DNA of 64,000 nt, from assembly GCA_947492925.1 (NCBI GenBank), contig CANLOQ010000001.1, positions 310,001-374,000 on the forward strand. Direction: 5' to 3'. The notes below the pieces were generated by a model. The model saw only the letters and a list, made by a program, of their open reading frames with translations. It was not told the origin of the DNA and ran no database searches. Of this stretch, positions 43,330 to 52,105 are shown piece by piece (positions within the stretch are counted from its first letter, which is position 1; every line of letters begins with the position of its first letter). This DNA comes from an uncultured Sulfitobacter sp. Lineage in GTDB: Bacteria > Pseudomonadota > Alphaproteobacteria > Rhodobacterales > Rhodobacteraceae. Position numbers and translations under genes: made by a program.

Positions 43330-44808
43330 ATGACCCAAGCACAAACCCCCGAACGCCTTGATCTGACGGAAAACCTGAACATTTCACGGGTGCTGACCGG
43401 GCTTTGGCAAGTCGCTGACATTGAAAAGAACGGTGACACGATTGATCCTGGCACCGGTGCGGATTGGCTGGCCGCCTATGCCGCCCAAGGGTTCGACACC
43501 TTTGATATGGCCGATCATTACGGCAGCGCCGAAATCATCACGGGCCGCCTGTTGTCCCGGGGGGATAAGCCGCGCCCTGTTGCCTTTACCAAATGGTGCC
43601 CCGCGCCCGGTCCGATGACGCTGGACGTGGTCCGCGCCGGCGTAAAAGAGCGTCTGACCCGTCTGGGCGTTGACCGCGTTGATCTGTTGCAATTCCATTG
43701 GTGGAGCTTTCTGCATCCTGCGTGGCTTGACGCCTTGCACGCGCTAAACACCTTGCGCGATGAAGGACTGATCGCCGAGATTGGCGTGACCAACTTTGAC
43801 GCCGCCCATTTGCGGATTGCCCTGTCAGACGGGATACCGATCCGGACCAATCAGGTTTCCTTTTCGCTGGTGGACCGGCGCGCCGCCGCAGACCTCAGCG
43901 ATCTGTGTCGCGAAACAGGGGTCAAGCTGCTGGCCTATGGCACGCTGTGTGGCGGCTTTCTGTCAGAGCGTTGGCTGGATCAAGCTGAACCGGACGCAAT
44001 CGCCGATTGGTCCAAGATGAAATACAAACGCTTTATCGACGTGACCGGAGGCTGGGACGCTTTTCAGGGCATCCTGCGCGCGGCGGACGGTATTGCGCGC
44101 AAACACGGCGTATCCCTTGCCAATGTCGCAACCCGCTGGGTGCTGGAGCATGACAGCGTTGCGGGCACCATCGTCGGGGCGAGGCTGGGAGAGCGGATAC
44201 ACGCAGAAGACAATCTGCGGCTCTTTTCCTTTGCGCTCGACACAGAGGATCAGGCCCGGCTCGATTGCGCCTTCGCAGCGACACAGCCCGTGCCCGGTGA
44301 TTGTGGCGATGAATACCGCCGTCCGCCATTCCTGACCGCCTCAGGCGATCTAAGCGATCATCTGGATGCCATGCCCCTGCCCCATGATGCGACGGAAACG
44401 GCCCACCGCACCGGCGGGCGGCAGGTGCTGAGCGGATCAAAATGGGAAGGCATCGCCGGTTACGCCCGCGCCCAGCAGATAGGAGAGCGTATTCTGGTGT
44501 CCGGGACCACAGCCACTGCCGGGGCGGACCGCATTGTCGCCCCAAAAGACGCAGGCGCGCAGACCACGTTCATCATCGACAAAATCCTGTCGGCGCTCGC
44601 CGCCTTCGGCGCTGACGCGGAGGATGTCGTGCGCACAAGAATCTACATCACCGACGACGCGGATGTAGAGGCCATTTCACGCGCTCATGGGCGGGTCTTC
44701 GGGACGATCAAACCGGCCAACACACTGGTCGTGGTGGCCGGTCTGATCGGTGGCTACCGTGTTGAGATCGAAGCCGAGGCAGTGCTGCGCGGCACGCCCG
44801 CTGTCTAG
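43330..44808 (+). CDS. Aldo/keto reductase fused to a Rid-family (RidA-like) domain
   Basis: Protein of about 492 residues in two parts. Residues 1-330 are an aldo/keto reductase with DMADHYGSAE, FTKWCP, and LLQFHWWSF, so all four catalytic residues are in place. Residues about 365-492 are a Rid (YjgF/YER057c/UK114) domain with YARAQQIGERILVSGTTA, VVRTRIYITD and TLVVVAGLIGGYRVEIEAEA. Rid domains hydrolyse reactive imines or enamines; reductase plus deaminase in one chain suggests handling of an imine from amino-acid oxidation or dehydration. The arginine typical of true RidA active sites is in VVRTRIYIT. It diverges from the TIGR04076/AKR/importer operon. Confidence 0.9.
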   Translation: MTQAQTPERLDLTENLNISRVLTGLWQVADIEKNGDTIDPGTGADWLAAYAAQGFDTFDMADHYGSAEIITGRLLSRGDKPRPVAFTKWCPAPGPMTLDVVRAGVKERLTRLGVDRVDLLQFHWWSFLHPAWLDALHALNTLRDEGLIAEIGVTNFDAAHLRIALSDGIPIRTNQVSFSLVDRRAAADLSDLCRETGVKLLAYGTLCGGFLSERWLDQAEPDAIADWSKMKYKRFIDVTGGWDAFQGILRAADGIARKHGVSLANVATRWVLEHDSVAGTIVGARLGERIHAEDNLRLFSFALDTEDQARLDCAFAATQPVPGDCGDEYRRPPFLTASGDLSDHLDAMPLPHDATETAHRTGGRQVLSGSKWEGIAGYARAQQIGERILVSGTTATAGADRIVAPKDAGAQTTFIIDKILSALAAFGADAEDVVRTRIYITDDADVEAISRAHGRVFGTIKPANTLVVVAGLIGGYRVEIEAEAVLRGTPAV

Positions 44809-44821
44809 GCTGCGCGCCCCG

Positions 44822-45283
44822 TCAGCCAACAGGCAGGGCGGTTGTCTTGAAAACCGTGCGCAACGCAAAACTTGACTGCATCCCCTGCACCCCCGGCAAT
44901 CGCGCCAGATATTGCCGGTGGATGCGGGCAAAATCCTCGGTGTTTTCCGCCACGACCTTCAGCAGATAATCCGCCGTGCCCGCCATCAGATGACATTCCA
45001 GCACGTCGGGTATCCGCGCCACGGACTTCTCGAAAGCATCCAGAATATCATCGGCCTGCCCGCGCAGGGTAATCTCGACAAATACTGTCGTTGGCACCTT
45101 CAGCTTGCGCGCATCCAGAAGGGCCACATAATCCTTGATGTACCCTTCCTTTTCCATCCGCTGCACGCGCCGGTGACAGGCCGACGGGGACAGGTGCACA
45201 TCGTCAGAAAGCTCCGCGTTGGACATTCTGCCGTTGCGCTGTAACGCCCGTAGAATGCGCCGATCAATCTCATCTAGGCTCAT
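44822..45283 (-). CDS. Lrp/AsnC-family transcriptional regulator (likely AldR-type)
   Basis: Regulator of about 153 residues. The N-terminal helix-turn-helix spans DRRILRALQRNGRMSNAELS and SPSACHRRVQRMEKEGYIKDY; the C-terminal RAM ligand domain includes VFVEITLRG, ECHLMAGTADYLLKV. It diverges from alanine dehydrogenase, and a near-palindromic TTGC...GCAA site lies between them, so control of ald by alanine is the likely role. The ATG of MSLDEIDRRIL is chosen as the family start; upstream ATGs in frame have no support. Confidence 0.92.
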   Translation of the reverse strand: MSLDEIDRRILRALQRNGRMSNAELSDDVHLSPSACHRRVQRMEKEGYIKDYVALLDARKLKVPTTVFVEITLRGQADDILDAFEKSVARIPDVLECHLMAGTADYLLKVVAENTEDFARIHRQYLARLPGVQGMQSSFALRTVFKTTALPVG

Positions 45284-45304
45284 CTGCACACATCCTTTGC
45301 GTGT

Positions 45305-45322
45305 TTGCATCATATTACGCAA
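45305..45322. promoter_or_regulatory. Near-palindromic Lrp-type site between lrp and ald
   Basis: TTGCATCATATTACGCAA: 14 of 18 positions agree with its own reverse complement, with TTGC/GCAA arms and an AT-rich centre, as in Lrp-family operators. It lies 22 bases upstream of the regulator start and about 100 bases upstream of ald. A role in ald control and autoregulation is inferred. Confidence 0.5.
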
Positions 45323-45423
45323 GACTATCCCGAAACGCCTCACAAAGGCCAAGTGAATTCGCACCGCTTTGCACGCGTCACTGCCTATTTTGCGGGCAGA
45401 AAGAAAACGTCAGGGAGAACGTC

Positions 45424-46542
45424 ATGAAAATCGGCTGTCCAACAGAGATTAAACCACAGGAATTCCGCGTCGGCATGACGCCAAGCGCAGCGCTTGAAGC
45501 TGTCAATGCGGGGCACGAGGTGATCATCCAGAAGGGTGCCGGGATTGGTGCTGGCTTTGACGATGCGCAATATCTGTCGGCAGGCGCGGTCATCATCGAC
45601 ACCGCAGAGGAAATCTTTGCCACCGCCGACATGATCGTCAAAGTGAAAGAACCTCAGGCCGCAGAACGCAAGATGCTGCGCGAAGGGCAGCTTTTGTTCA
45701 CCTACCTGCACCTTGCCCCCGATCCCGACCAGACGCGGGACCTGATGGAAAGCGGATGCACCGCGATTGCCTATGAAACAGTGACCGACCGCAACGGCGG
45801 CCTGCCTCTGCTGGCACCGATGTCCGAGGTTGCGGGCCGTCTGGCACCGCAAGTGGGCGCATGGACGTTGCAAAAGGCAAACGGCGGGCGCGGCGTGCTG
45901 ATGGGCGGCGTACCCGGTGTGGGCCCTGCAAATGTCATGGTCATCGGTGGCGGCGTTGTCGGCACGCATGCAGCCCGCATCGCCGCCGGGATGGGCGCGG
46001 ATGTGACGGTTCTGGATCGTTCGTTGGGCCGCATGCGCTATCTCGATGATGTCTTTGGCGGACAGTTCAAGACCCGCTACGCCTCCGCGCAGAACACGAT
46101 CGAGCTGGCCCGCGAGGCGGACATGATCATCGGTGCCGTCCTGATCCCCGGTGCCGCAGCCCCCAAACTGATTTCCAAAGCCCAGTTGAGCGAGCTGAAG
46201 CCCGGTGCGGCGCTGGTGGACGTGGCAATTGATCAGGGCGGTTGTTTTGAAACCTCCAAGGCCACAACGCATCAGGATCCGGTTTATGACGTGGACGGGA
46301 TCATGCACTATTGCGTGGCAAACATGCCCGGTGCCGTGGCGCGCACATCAACCATCGCATTGGGCAACGCCACCATGCCCTTTATGCTGGATCTGGCAAA
46401 CAAGGGCTGGCGCGAAGCCTGCACAGAGGATGAGCATCTGCTGAACGGACTGAACGTGCATGCGGGCAAGCTGACATATCACGCGGTAGGCAAGGCATTG
46501 GGCATCGACGTTCTGTCGCCCCGTCTGGCCCTCAAGGCGTAA
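45424..46542 (+). CDS. ald: Alanine dehydrogenase
   Basis: NAD-dependent enzyme converting L-alanine to pyruvate and ammonia, 372 residues. It begins MKIGCPTEIKPQEFRVGMTP, has the catalytic lysine in MIVKVKEPQ near residue 75 and histidine in FTYLHLAPD near residue 96, and the NAD motif VIGGGVVGTHAARIA near residue 175, with DQGGCFETSKATTH in the C-terminal part. AGGGAG precedes the ATG by about six bases. Divergent from the Lrp-type regulator. A hairpin follows the stop codon. Confidence 0.96.
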   Translation: MKIGCPTEIKPQEFRVGMTPSAALEAVNAGHEVIIQKGAGIGAGFDDAQYLSAGAVIIDTAEEIFATADMIVKVKEPQAAERKMLREGQLLFTYLHLAPDPDQTRDLMESGCTAIAYETVTDRNGGLPLLAPMSEVAGRLAPQVGAWTLQKANGGRGVLMGGVPGVGPANVMVIGGGVVGTHAARIAAGMGADVTVLDRSLGRMRYLDDVFGGQFKTRYASAQNTIELAREADMIIGAVLIPGAAAPKLISKAQLSELKPGAALVDVAIDQGGCFETSKATTHQDPVYDVDGIMHYCVANMPGAVARTSTIALGNATMPFMLDLANKGWREACTEDEHLLNGLNVHAGKLTYHAVGKALGIDVLSPRLALKA

Positions 46543-46549
46543 ACGGCAT

Positions 46550-46578
46550 CAGGGGACTGCGGTGTTCGCAGGCCCCTG
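46550..46578. terminator. Shared hairpin terminator between ald and the DUF2087 gene
   Basis: CAGGGG-A-CTGCG, loop GTGTT, CGCAG-G-CCCCTG: eleven pairs with one internal mismatch. It begins eight bases after the ald stop and ends six bases before the convergent gene's stop. There is no strong T-run on either strand, so termination may be partial. Confidence 0.6.
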
Positions 46579-46584
46579 CATCGC

Positions 46585-47121
46585 TCAGCGCGCGCGCCGC
46601 AGCGATACTGCGCGGATCAACGCCACAGCCTCAGGCGGCGGTGCCTGTTCAATCCGCCGGTAGTCGCTGCCGTCGGGCTGGCGCGATACCAGCTTCATAC
46701 CGATCAGACTGCGCCGAAGGATCGCTGCATCGTCAAAGGCATGGGCCTTGTTCAGCAGCCCGTTCACCTCCCGCTCGTGCATCACCTGTGACGCAGGCAG
46801 TACGGCCCAAAGCGCCCACAGGGACAATTCCTGCACGTAGCGTTTCGAGGGCCAGCGCATCAGACACCCCTCCGCATCAAACTGCTGGAGCGCCTTTTCG
46901 ACGCGCTTGAAATCAACCGGAGCGTTTGGCAGGGCCAGCCGCGCTTCCGCGCTTCGGGCCGCACGCATATGTTGAAAGTTTCGAAACCCGGCTGCCCGGG
47001 CCAGCATATTCAGCAAGCCCAGATGCGACGGTGGGTCCTGCGCCGCATGAAGCTGGCGTGAAAGGCTGCGTGCAAAAGGGGTGATATCCGCCACAGCCAG
47101 CGGAATGGCTTCTTTCGACAT
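46585..47121 (-). CDS. DUF2087 domain-containing protein
   Basis: Protein of 178 residues. The C-terminal 75 residues match DUF2087, with HEREVNGLLNKAHAFDDAAILRRSLIGMKLVSRQPDGSDYRRI. The N-terminal half has LARAAGFRNFQHMRAA and WPSKRYVQELSLWALWAVLP. DUF2087 occurs at the end of some regulators and is thought to be a winged-helix-like module, but there is no experimental role that I can cite for this arrangement. It converges with ald, sharing a hairpin, and about 225 bases without genes follow upstream. Confidence 0.8.
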   Translation of the reverse strand: MSKEAIPLAVADITPFARSLSRQLHAAQDPPSHLGLLNMLARAAGFRNFQHMRAARSAEARLALPNAPVDFKRVEKALQQFDAEGCLMRWPSKRYVQELSLWALWAVLPASQVMHEREVNGLLNKAHAFDDAAILRRSLIGMKLVSRQPDGSDYRRIEQAPPPEAVALIRAVSLRRAR

Positions 47122-47294
47122 GAAAGTTCCTCAATCTGCCGCAGCAAAGCCGCCGGTCGCTGACTTGCGGACGCGGCAAAAGAGAGATGTCTCAATGAAG
47201 CGTGCACAGCAGTTTTAGCATTCCTTGCGGACAGCGACGCCTTGGTGACTGCAAACCAAGGGTTTTCTAACGTGGCAACACAGCGCAACACAAC

Positions 47295-47322
47295 AAAAAA
47301 GCCCGCCGGAAGGCGGGCTTTT
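47295..47322 (-). terminator. Rho-independent terminator of mscL
   Basis: On the minus strand AAGCCCGCC-TTCC-GGCGGGCTT followed by a run of six T. The nine-pair stem is perfect. It lies about 25 bases past the mscL stop. Confidence 0.9.
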
Positions 47323-47346
47323 CAGTATCTCTAAGGTGGTTCCGCT

Positions 47347-47781
47347 TCAGCGGCCGCTTGCCAGCTGGTCCCGGATTTCCAAAAGCACATCCAGCTCGGA
47401 AGGGCCACTTTCAACTTCAGGTGCCGCATCATCGGGCTTCTCCGCTGCCGCTTTGACGCGGTTGACCATCTTGACCAGCATGAAAACCACGAAAGCGATG
47501 ATCAGAAAGTTGATCACGGCCATGATAAACGCACCGTAGGCAAAAATGGACGCACCCGCCTCACGCGCGGTCTCCAGCGATGCGCCTGCAGGCACTTCAC
47601 CGCCAAGCACAACGTAGTTGTTGGTAAAGTCGACACCGCCCGACACCAGACCGATGATCGGGTTGATCAGATCACCCACCAGCGATGTCACGATGGCGGT
47701 AAATGCCGCACCGATGATGATACCAACGGCCATGTCCATGACATTACCCTTGGCGATGAAATCCTTGAATTCTTGAATCAT
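47347..47781 (-). CDS. mscL: Large-conductance mechanosensitive channel
   Basis: Inner-membrane homopentameric channel releasing solutes on osmotic downshock, 144 residues. It has the N-terminal amphipathic [20 protein letters not shown], the pore-lining first span [24 protein letters not shown], the periplasmic loop, and the second span [21 protein letters not shown], followed by an acidic cytoplasmic tail ([26 protein letters not shown]). Monocistronic with its own terminator; divergent from the GST gene. Confidence 0.96.
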   Translation of the reverse strand: MIQEFKDFIAKGNVMDMAVGIIIGAAFTAIVTSLVGDLINPIIGLVSGGVDFTNNYVVLGGEVPAGASLETAREAGASIFAYGAFIMAVINFLIIAFVVFMLVKMVNRVKAAAEKPDDAAPEVESGPSELDVLLEIRDQLASGR

Positions 47782-47929
47782 TTTCTGTCCCTTTGCATTC
47801 TCGAACGACCGCTGTTCGCTTCAGTCGGTTCGTCGCTGCACATTTGTTAACACATTCACGCACATGGTTAAGGCTGTTTTTGCGGGGAAAAATACCTAAC
47901 TTTAACGCAGACACACACAGGAGCAACAA

Positions 47930-48628
47930 ATGGCCGACCTCACAGCATTCCCGATTACCCAGAAATGGCCACCGCAGAACCCGGATGTTTTGCAGCTCTA
48001 CTCGTTTCCCACACCGAACGGGGTGAAGGTTTCCATCGCGCTTGAGGAAATGGCGATCCCCTATGAGGCGCACAAGGTCACCCTGTCGGACGCAGACGTC
48101 AAAAGCCCCGCCTTCCTGTCGCTGAACCCCAACAACAAGATCCCCGCAATCATTGATCCAAACGGACCGGATGGCGCGCCCCTCGGATTGTTCGAATCCG
48201 GTGCGATCCTGCTGTATCTGGCGGAAAAGTCCGGCAAGTTCCTGGGCAACACGGCAAGTGACAAGGCGCAGGTCACGCAATGGCTGATGTTCCAGATGGG
48301 CGGGCTTGGTCCGATGCTGGGCCAGCTGGGTTTCTTTTACAAATTCGCCGGCTCAGAATGGGAAGATAAGCGCCCCCAACAGCGCTATATCGACGAGGCA
48401 AAGCGCCTTCTGGCCGTGCTGAACCTTGAACTGGCAGGCAAGGATTGGGTGGCGGGCGAATATTCCATTGCAGATATGGCGATTGCGCCGTGGCTCCGTG
48501 CCCTTGATTTCTACGGGGTCAAAGAGGCTCTGGGCTGGGACGATCACAGCAATCTGGTGGATTACCTTGACCGGTTCACCGCGCGTCCGGCAGTGAAAAA
48601 GGGTCTTGTAACACCGCCGCGCGATTGA
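47930..48628 (+). CDS. Glutathione S-transferase family protein (YfcG/Ure2p-like)
   Basis: Protein of 232 residues with an N-terminal thioredoxin-like domain (VLQLYSFPTPNGVKVSIALEEMAIPYE, then NPNNKIPAIIDPNG and LFESGAILLYLAEKSG with the glutathione-binding ES) and a C-terminal helical domain (VAGEYSIADMAIAPWL). The TPNGxK pattern near residue 30 is that of the YfcG/Ure2p-like group, which act as disulfide-bond reductases with glutathione. An AGGAG site lies six or seven bases before the ATG. A GC-rich hairpin follows the stop. Confidence 0.92.
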   Translation: MADLTAFPITQKWPPQNPDVLQLYSFPTPNGVKVSIALEEMAIPYEAHKVTLSDADVKSPAFLSLNPNNKIPAIIDPNGPDGAPLGLFESGAILLYLAEKSGKFLGNTASDKAQVTQWLMFQMGGLGPMLGQLGFFYKFAGSEWEDKRPQQRYIDEAKRLLAVLNLELAGKDWVAGEYSIADMAIAPWLRALDFYGVKEALGWDDHSNLVDYLDRFTARPAVKKGLVTPPRD

Positions 48629-48636
48629 CACGCGAA

Positions 48637-48658
48637 GGCCGGGCAGCACCGCCCGGCC
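48637..48658. terminator. Hairpin between the convergent GST and GMC genes
   Basis: GGCCGGGC-AGCACC-GCCCGGCC, an eight-pair perfect stem, eight bases past the GST stop and eleven before the GMC stop. It has no T-run on either side, so it may be an intrinsic terminator of moderate strength or an RNA 3' end stabiliser for both transcripts. Confidence 0.6.
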
Positions 48659-48669
48659 ACTCCCCACAT

Positions 48670-50274
48670 CTACCCCGCGCGCATGCTATCCGCTATTTTC
48701 TCCGCGATCATGATGGTGGGCGCATTCGTATTGCCCCCCACCAGTCGCGGCATGATAGATGCATCAACCACCCGCAATCCCCGCACACCGCGCACCCGTG
48801 CCTGCAGGTCCACCACAGCTTCATCGTCGACACCCATCTTGCAGGTGCCAACCGGATGATAAATCGTGTCGGCGCGCTTGCGAATATCCCGTTCAAGCGC
48901 GGCATCACTGCCGTCATGCGGGTAAAGCTGTTTTCCCCGCCAGGGTTCAAGCGGCGGTGCGGTCAAAATCTGCTCCATCCGCCGCGCGCCTTTCATTAGC
49001 TTTTCCAGATCGGCCGGTTGTGACAGATATTGCGGATCAATGCGCGGCGCATCCCCGGCTTTCGCCGAATTCAACCCGACACTGCCGCGACTTTCCGGGC
49101 GCAGCACGCAGACATGGCAGGAAAACCCATGCGCCAGATGGATTTTGCGCATATGATCATCCACAATCCCGACCACAAAATGCAGTTGCAGATCGGGCCG
49201 GTCCTGCGACGGATCAGATTTGAAAAACGCACCCCCTTCGGCAAATGGCGTTGCAAATGGGCCTGTCCCGTCTTTGCGCCAACGCCAGCCGTCGCGGGCA
49301 AGCTGCCACAACCCTTTCGGGCCCAGCCCCACCACGTCATCCCGTTTGGAATGATAACTCATCACGTAATCCAGATGATCCTGCAGGTTCTTGCCCACAA
49401 AAGGCGCGTCATGGCGCACCGGAATGCCCTGCGCGGTCAGTTCCTCGTGCGGGCCGATCCCGCTTAGCATCAAAAGTTGCGGCGACCCAAAGGCACCCGC
49501 ACTCAGGATCACCTCGCGCCCCGCCTCAATTTTCTTGAGCTGACCGCTGTGGCGCACCTCCACCCCGGTCGCCCGCCCCTCGCCCAGCACGACACGCTGC
49601 GCCTGCGCCTTGGTCAGGATCGTCAGGTTGGACCGGTGACGCACATCGCGGTGCAGATAGGCGGCGGCGGCACTGCACCGCTCCCCCTTCATCGGTCCCT
49701 TGTGAAACTGCGTGACCTGATAGTGCCCCGCCCCTTCCAGTTCGGGCCCGTTGAAGTCGGGATTATGGCGTATCTGCTGTTCTCCTGCGGCATCAATAAA
49801 GGCCTGTGTTATCGTCCGTGGCGCTGACTGATCGGCAACCTGCAAGGGGCCATCTGCCCCGTGCAGATCATCGGCACCGCGCATATTGCCCTCGGCCTTC
49901 TGAAAATACGGCAGCACCGATGCCCAGTCCCAGCCCTCGCATCCCAGATCGGCCCATTCGTCATAATCCCGCTGATCCCCGCGCACGTAGAGCATGGCGT
50001 TGATCGCAGACGATCCGCCCAATGCCTTGCCGCGCGGCTGATACCCTTTGCGCCCGTTCAACCCATCCTGCGGCACCGTCTGAAACGCGTAGTTGTTGAT
50101 TTTGGGGCGGCCCGAAATCATTGTCGCCACAAGTGCGGGCGCGCGGATGAATATATCGCGCCCCTGTCCGCCTGCCTCGATCAGGCAAACCGACACATCC
50201 TTGTCCTCGCTCAGACGCGCGGCCATGACACAACCCGCAGACCCACCGCCAACAATCACATAGTCGTATTTCAT
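48670..50274 (-). CDS. GMC-family flavin oxidoreductase (choline dehydrogenase-like)
   Basis: FAD-dependent alcohol oxidoreductase of 534 residues. FAD motif YVIVGGGSAGCVMAARLSED is at residue 5, the GMC signatures are RGKALGGSSAINAMLYVRG near residue 80 and GAFGSPQLLMLSGIGP near 255, and the catalytic region is YHPVGTCKMG with NTNAPTIMIAEK near the end. Preceded by GGGGAG. It stands alone, not with a betaine aldehyde dehydrogenase, so a general alcohol substrate such as a polyethylene glycol or long-chain alcohol is as likely as choline. Confidence 0.92.
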   Translation of the reverse strand: MKYDYVIVGGGSAGCVMAARLSEDKDVSVCLIEAGGQGRDIFIRAPALVATMISGRPKINNYAFQTVPQDGLNGRKGYQPRGKALGGSSAINAMLYVRGDQRDYDEWADLGCEGWDWASVLPYFQKAEGNMRGADDLHGADGPLQVADQSAPRTITQAFIDAAGEQQIRHNPDFNGPELEGAGHYQVTQFHKGPMKGERCSAAAAYLHRDVRHRSNLTILTKAQAQRVVLGEGRATGVEVRHSGQLKKIEAGREVILSAGAFGSPQLLMLSGIGPHEELTAQGIPVRHDAPFVGKNLQDHLDYVMSYHSKRDDVVGLGPKGLWQLARDGWRWRKDGTGPFATPFAEGGAFFKSDPSQDRPDLQLHFVVGIVDDHMRKIHLAHGFSCHVCVLRPESRGSVGLNSAKAGDAPRIDPQYLSQPADLEKLMKGARRMEQILTAPPLEPWRGKQLYPHDGSDAALERDIRKRADTIYHPVGTCKMGVDDEAVVDLQARVRGVRGLRVVDASIMPRLVGGNTNAPTIMIAEKIADSMRAG

Positions 50275-50393
50275 GTTCGGCACTCCCCATTTTGATCCAA
50301 GGCTATGCGCAGGGGCGCACAATTGCAAAGCAGCCCTTGTCACCTCCCAAGGGGCCGGGCACCATGCGGGAAAACGCAACAAAAGAGGCCACG

Positions 50394-51017
50394 ATGGACC
50401 CGCTCCTGTTCCTCAGCTTTCTGACAGCCACGCTGATCATTATCGCGTCACCCGGTCCGTCCTGCGCGCTGGCCTCCAATCAGGCAATCCGCCACGGGCG
50501 CAGGGCCGCGCTGTTGTGCGTGGCAGGCGATGCGCTGGGATCAGCGGTGCATATCATCATCGCGGTTGCCAGCCTGCAGGTACTGATCAGCCTTGCGGAT
50601 GTCATCCTGCCCTATCTGCAAATCGCGGGCGGCCTGTTTATCCTTTATCTTGCCGCCGCGGCCTTCTGGCCCGCCCCGGACAACGGATCGTCCAGGCGCC
50701 TGACACCCGGACGCTCTGCCTTTCTGTCGGGGTTCTTTGCCTGCGTGACCAACCCAAAGGCGATTGTCTTTTTCGTCGCGCTTTTCCCCGGCTTCATCTC
50801 ACCCGATCACGCGATCCTGCCGCAAACGCTGATCTACGGCGCGATCTTTATCACGCTCGATGCGCTGTCGATCCTTGGCTACGCCTTTCTGGCCACCTAT
50901 CTGGTGAACTCGACCATCGGCGCGCGCATCAATATTGATACGCTCAGCGGTTTCGGCCTTCTGGGCATTGGCTTGCTGCTGATCTTCAAAGGCTACAAGG
51001 CCCTGCCTGCGAATTAA
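50394..51017 (+). CDS. LysE-family translocator
   Basis: Inner-membrane exporter of 207 residues with about six spans. It starts MDPLLFLSFLTATLIIIASPGPS with the family PGP motif, has IRHGRRAALLCVAGDALGS, and FFACVTNPKAIVFFVALFPGF. An AAAGAGG ribosome-binding site precedes this ATG; an ATG at 50364 is less likely. It diverges from the GMC gene. The stop codon overlaps that of the convergent YtoQ gene by two bases (TTAA). Confidence 0.88.
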   Translation: MDPLLFLSFLTATLIIIASPGPSCALASNQAIRHGRRAALLCVAGDALGSAVHIIIAVASLQVLISLADVILPYLQIAGGLFILYLAAAAFWPAPDNGSSRRLTPGRSAFLSGFFACVTNPKAIVFFVALFPGFISPDHAILPQTLIYGAIFITLDALSILGYAFLATYLVNSTIGARINIDTLSGFGLLGIGLLLIFKGYKALPAN

Positions 51018-51457
51018 TCCGGCAGGCTGCCCGTCAGCACATACCACAGGATCTGCACCACCTGCGCCGGCTCACGCGCCACGGCCAGCGCAGCGGCATC
51101 CACCTCTTTCAGCGCATGGGCATGATCCGGCCCGTGTAGAATGATCAGCGATTTACCAAGTGCGGCCGCATAACCCGCATCAAAGGCAGCGTTCCACTGT
51201 TTGTACTGATCACCAAACCGCACCACGACCACATCCGCATCCTCAATCCCCTTGCGGGTGCGGATCGCGTTCATCTGCGCACCCTTGCGGTCGTGCCAGA
51301 ATTTGTCCTCCTCAGCCCCAAGGATCGCGACGCCGCAGTCATCGCTTGCAGCATGATCGGTGACAGGGCTGCTGAACGTCACATCCAGCCCCTTGGCCCC
51401 TTCGATGATCTGTTCGCGCCAGTCGGTATGGATTTCACCGGATAGATAGACTTTCAT
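51014..51457 (-). CDS. YtoQ family protein
   Basis: Protein of about 147 residues. It begins MKVYLSGEIHTDWREQIIEG and contains FSSPVTDHAASDDCG, ILGAEEDKFWHDRKGAQMNAIRTRKGIEDADVVVVRFGDQYKQWNAAFDAGYA split across the centre; this is the YtoQ family, related to nucleoside 2-deoxyribosyltransferase folds, function not established. An AGGAG site lies about eleven bases before the ATG; a TTG nine bases upstream is too close to it. It lies immediately downstream of the methyltransferase gene. Confidence 0.9.
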   Translation of the reverse strand: MKVYLSGEIHTDWREQIIEGAKGLDVTFSSPVTDHAASDDCGVAILGAEEDKFWHDRKGAQMNAIRTRKGIEDADVVVVRFGDQYKQWNAAFDAGYAAALGKSLIILHGPDHAHALKEVDAAALAVAREPAQVVQILWYVLTGSLPD

Positions 51458-51462
51458 CGTGC

Positions 51463-52098
51463 TCAACGCTCCTGTGCGGGTTTTCTAGCAACAATGTAGC
51501 GGCTCATCGCCGGAAAACAGCCCGTTTCGATAATTTCAAGGCCCGACTGCGTCATCATCCGCTCAAGCTGCGCAAATGTCAGGTGATGCACAAACGGCGC
51601 CACCCCAAGCAGCCGCATCACCGGCACCAGCGCGGCAAAGGCGAAGCGACGCAGCCCGATCGACGGCTCGGCAATGCAGGCTGTCTTTGAGATGAACAGC
51701 CCGCCGGGATCAAGCAAATCATGGGCCTTTTGCACCACCTCCTGCACATCGGGCAAAAGATGCAGCAGGTTAAAGGCACAGATGGCATCGGCCCCGGCAC
51801 TGCGCGCCAGCGCGTCAGCAGCACCCGCAACATCGAACCGCAGACCATCTGCATTTGTGCTCTTGTCCCGCGCGATACGGATCATCTCAGACGACACATC
51901 CGTACCGACGTATTCTCTTACGGCCGGGGCCAGATGCAGGGCTGTCGTGCCCGTGCCACAGCCCAGTTCCAGCACCCGCATCTTCGCTTCAAGATGTGCC
52001 CGCGTCCGATCCAGCGTGTGCGTATAAGCAGCCTCGTCCCCAATGGCAGAGGCCGCGTATTTTTCCGCGCGCTTGTCCCAGAATGCCTGTGCATGCAT
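51463..52098 (-). CDS. Class I SAM-dependent methyltransferase
   Basis: Methyltransferase of about 211 residues. It has the SAM-binding motif VLELGCGTGTTALHLAP near residue 41, the acidic motif II in YVGTDVSSEMIRIAR, and motif III-like AICAFNLLHLLPD. The start MHAQAFWDKRAEKYAAS follows AGAGG by four bases. It lies seven bases downstream of pheT and five upstream of the YtoQ start, so the three may be co-transcribed. The target is unknown; small molecules are more likely than macromolecules for this shape. Confidence 0.88.
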   Translation of the reverse strand: MHAQAFWDKRAEKYAASAIGDEAAYTHTLDRTRAHLEAKMRVLELGCGTGTTALHLAPAVREYVGTDVSSEMIRIARDKSTNADGLRFDVAGAADALARSAGADAICAFNLLHLLPDVQEVVQKAHDLLDPGGLFISKTACIAEPSIGLRRFAFAALVPVMRLLGVAPFVHHLTFAQLERMMTQSGLEIIETGCFPAMSRYIVARKPAQER

Positions 52099-52105
52099 CA
52101 CACCT

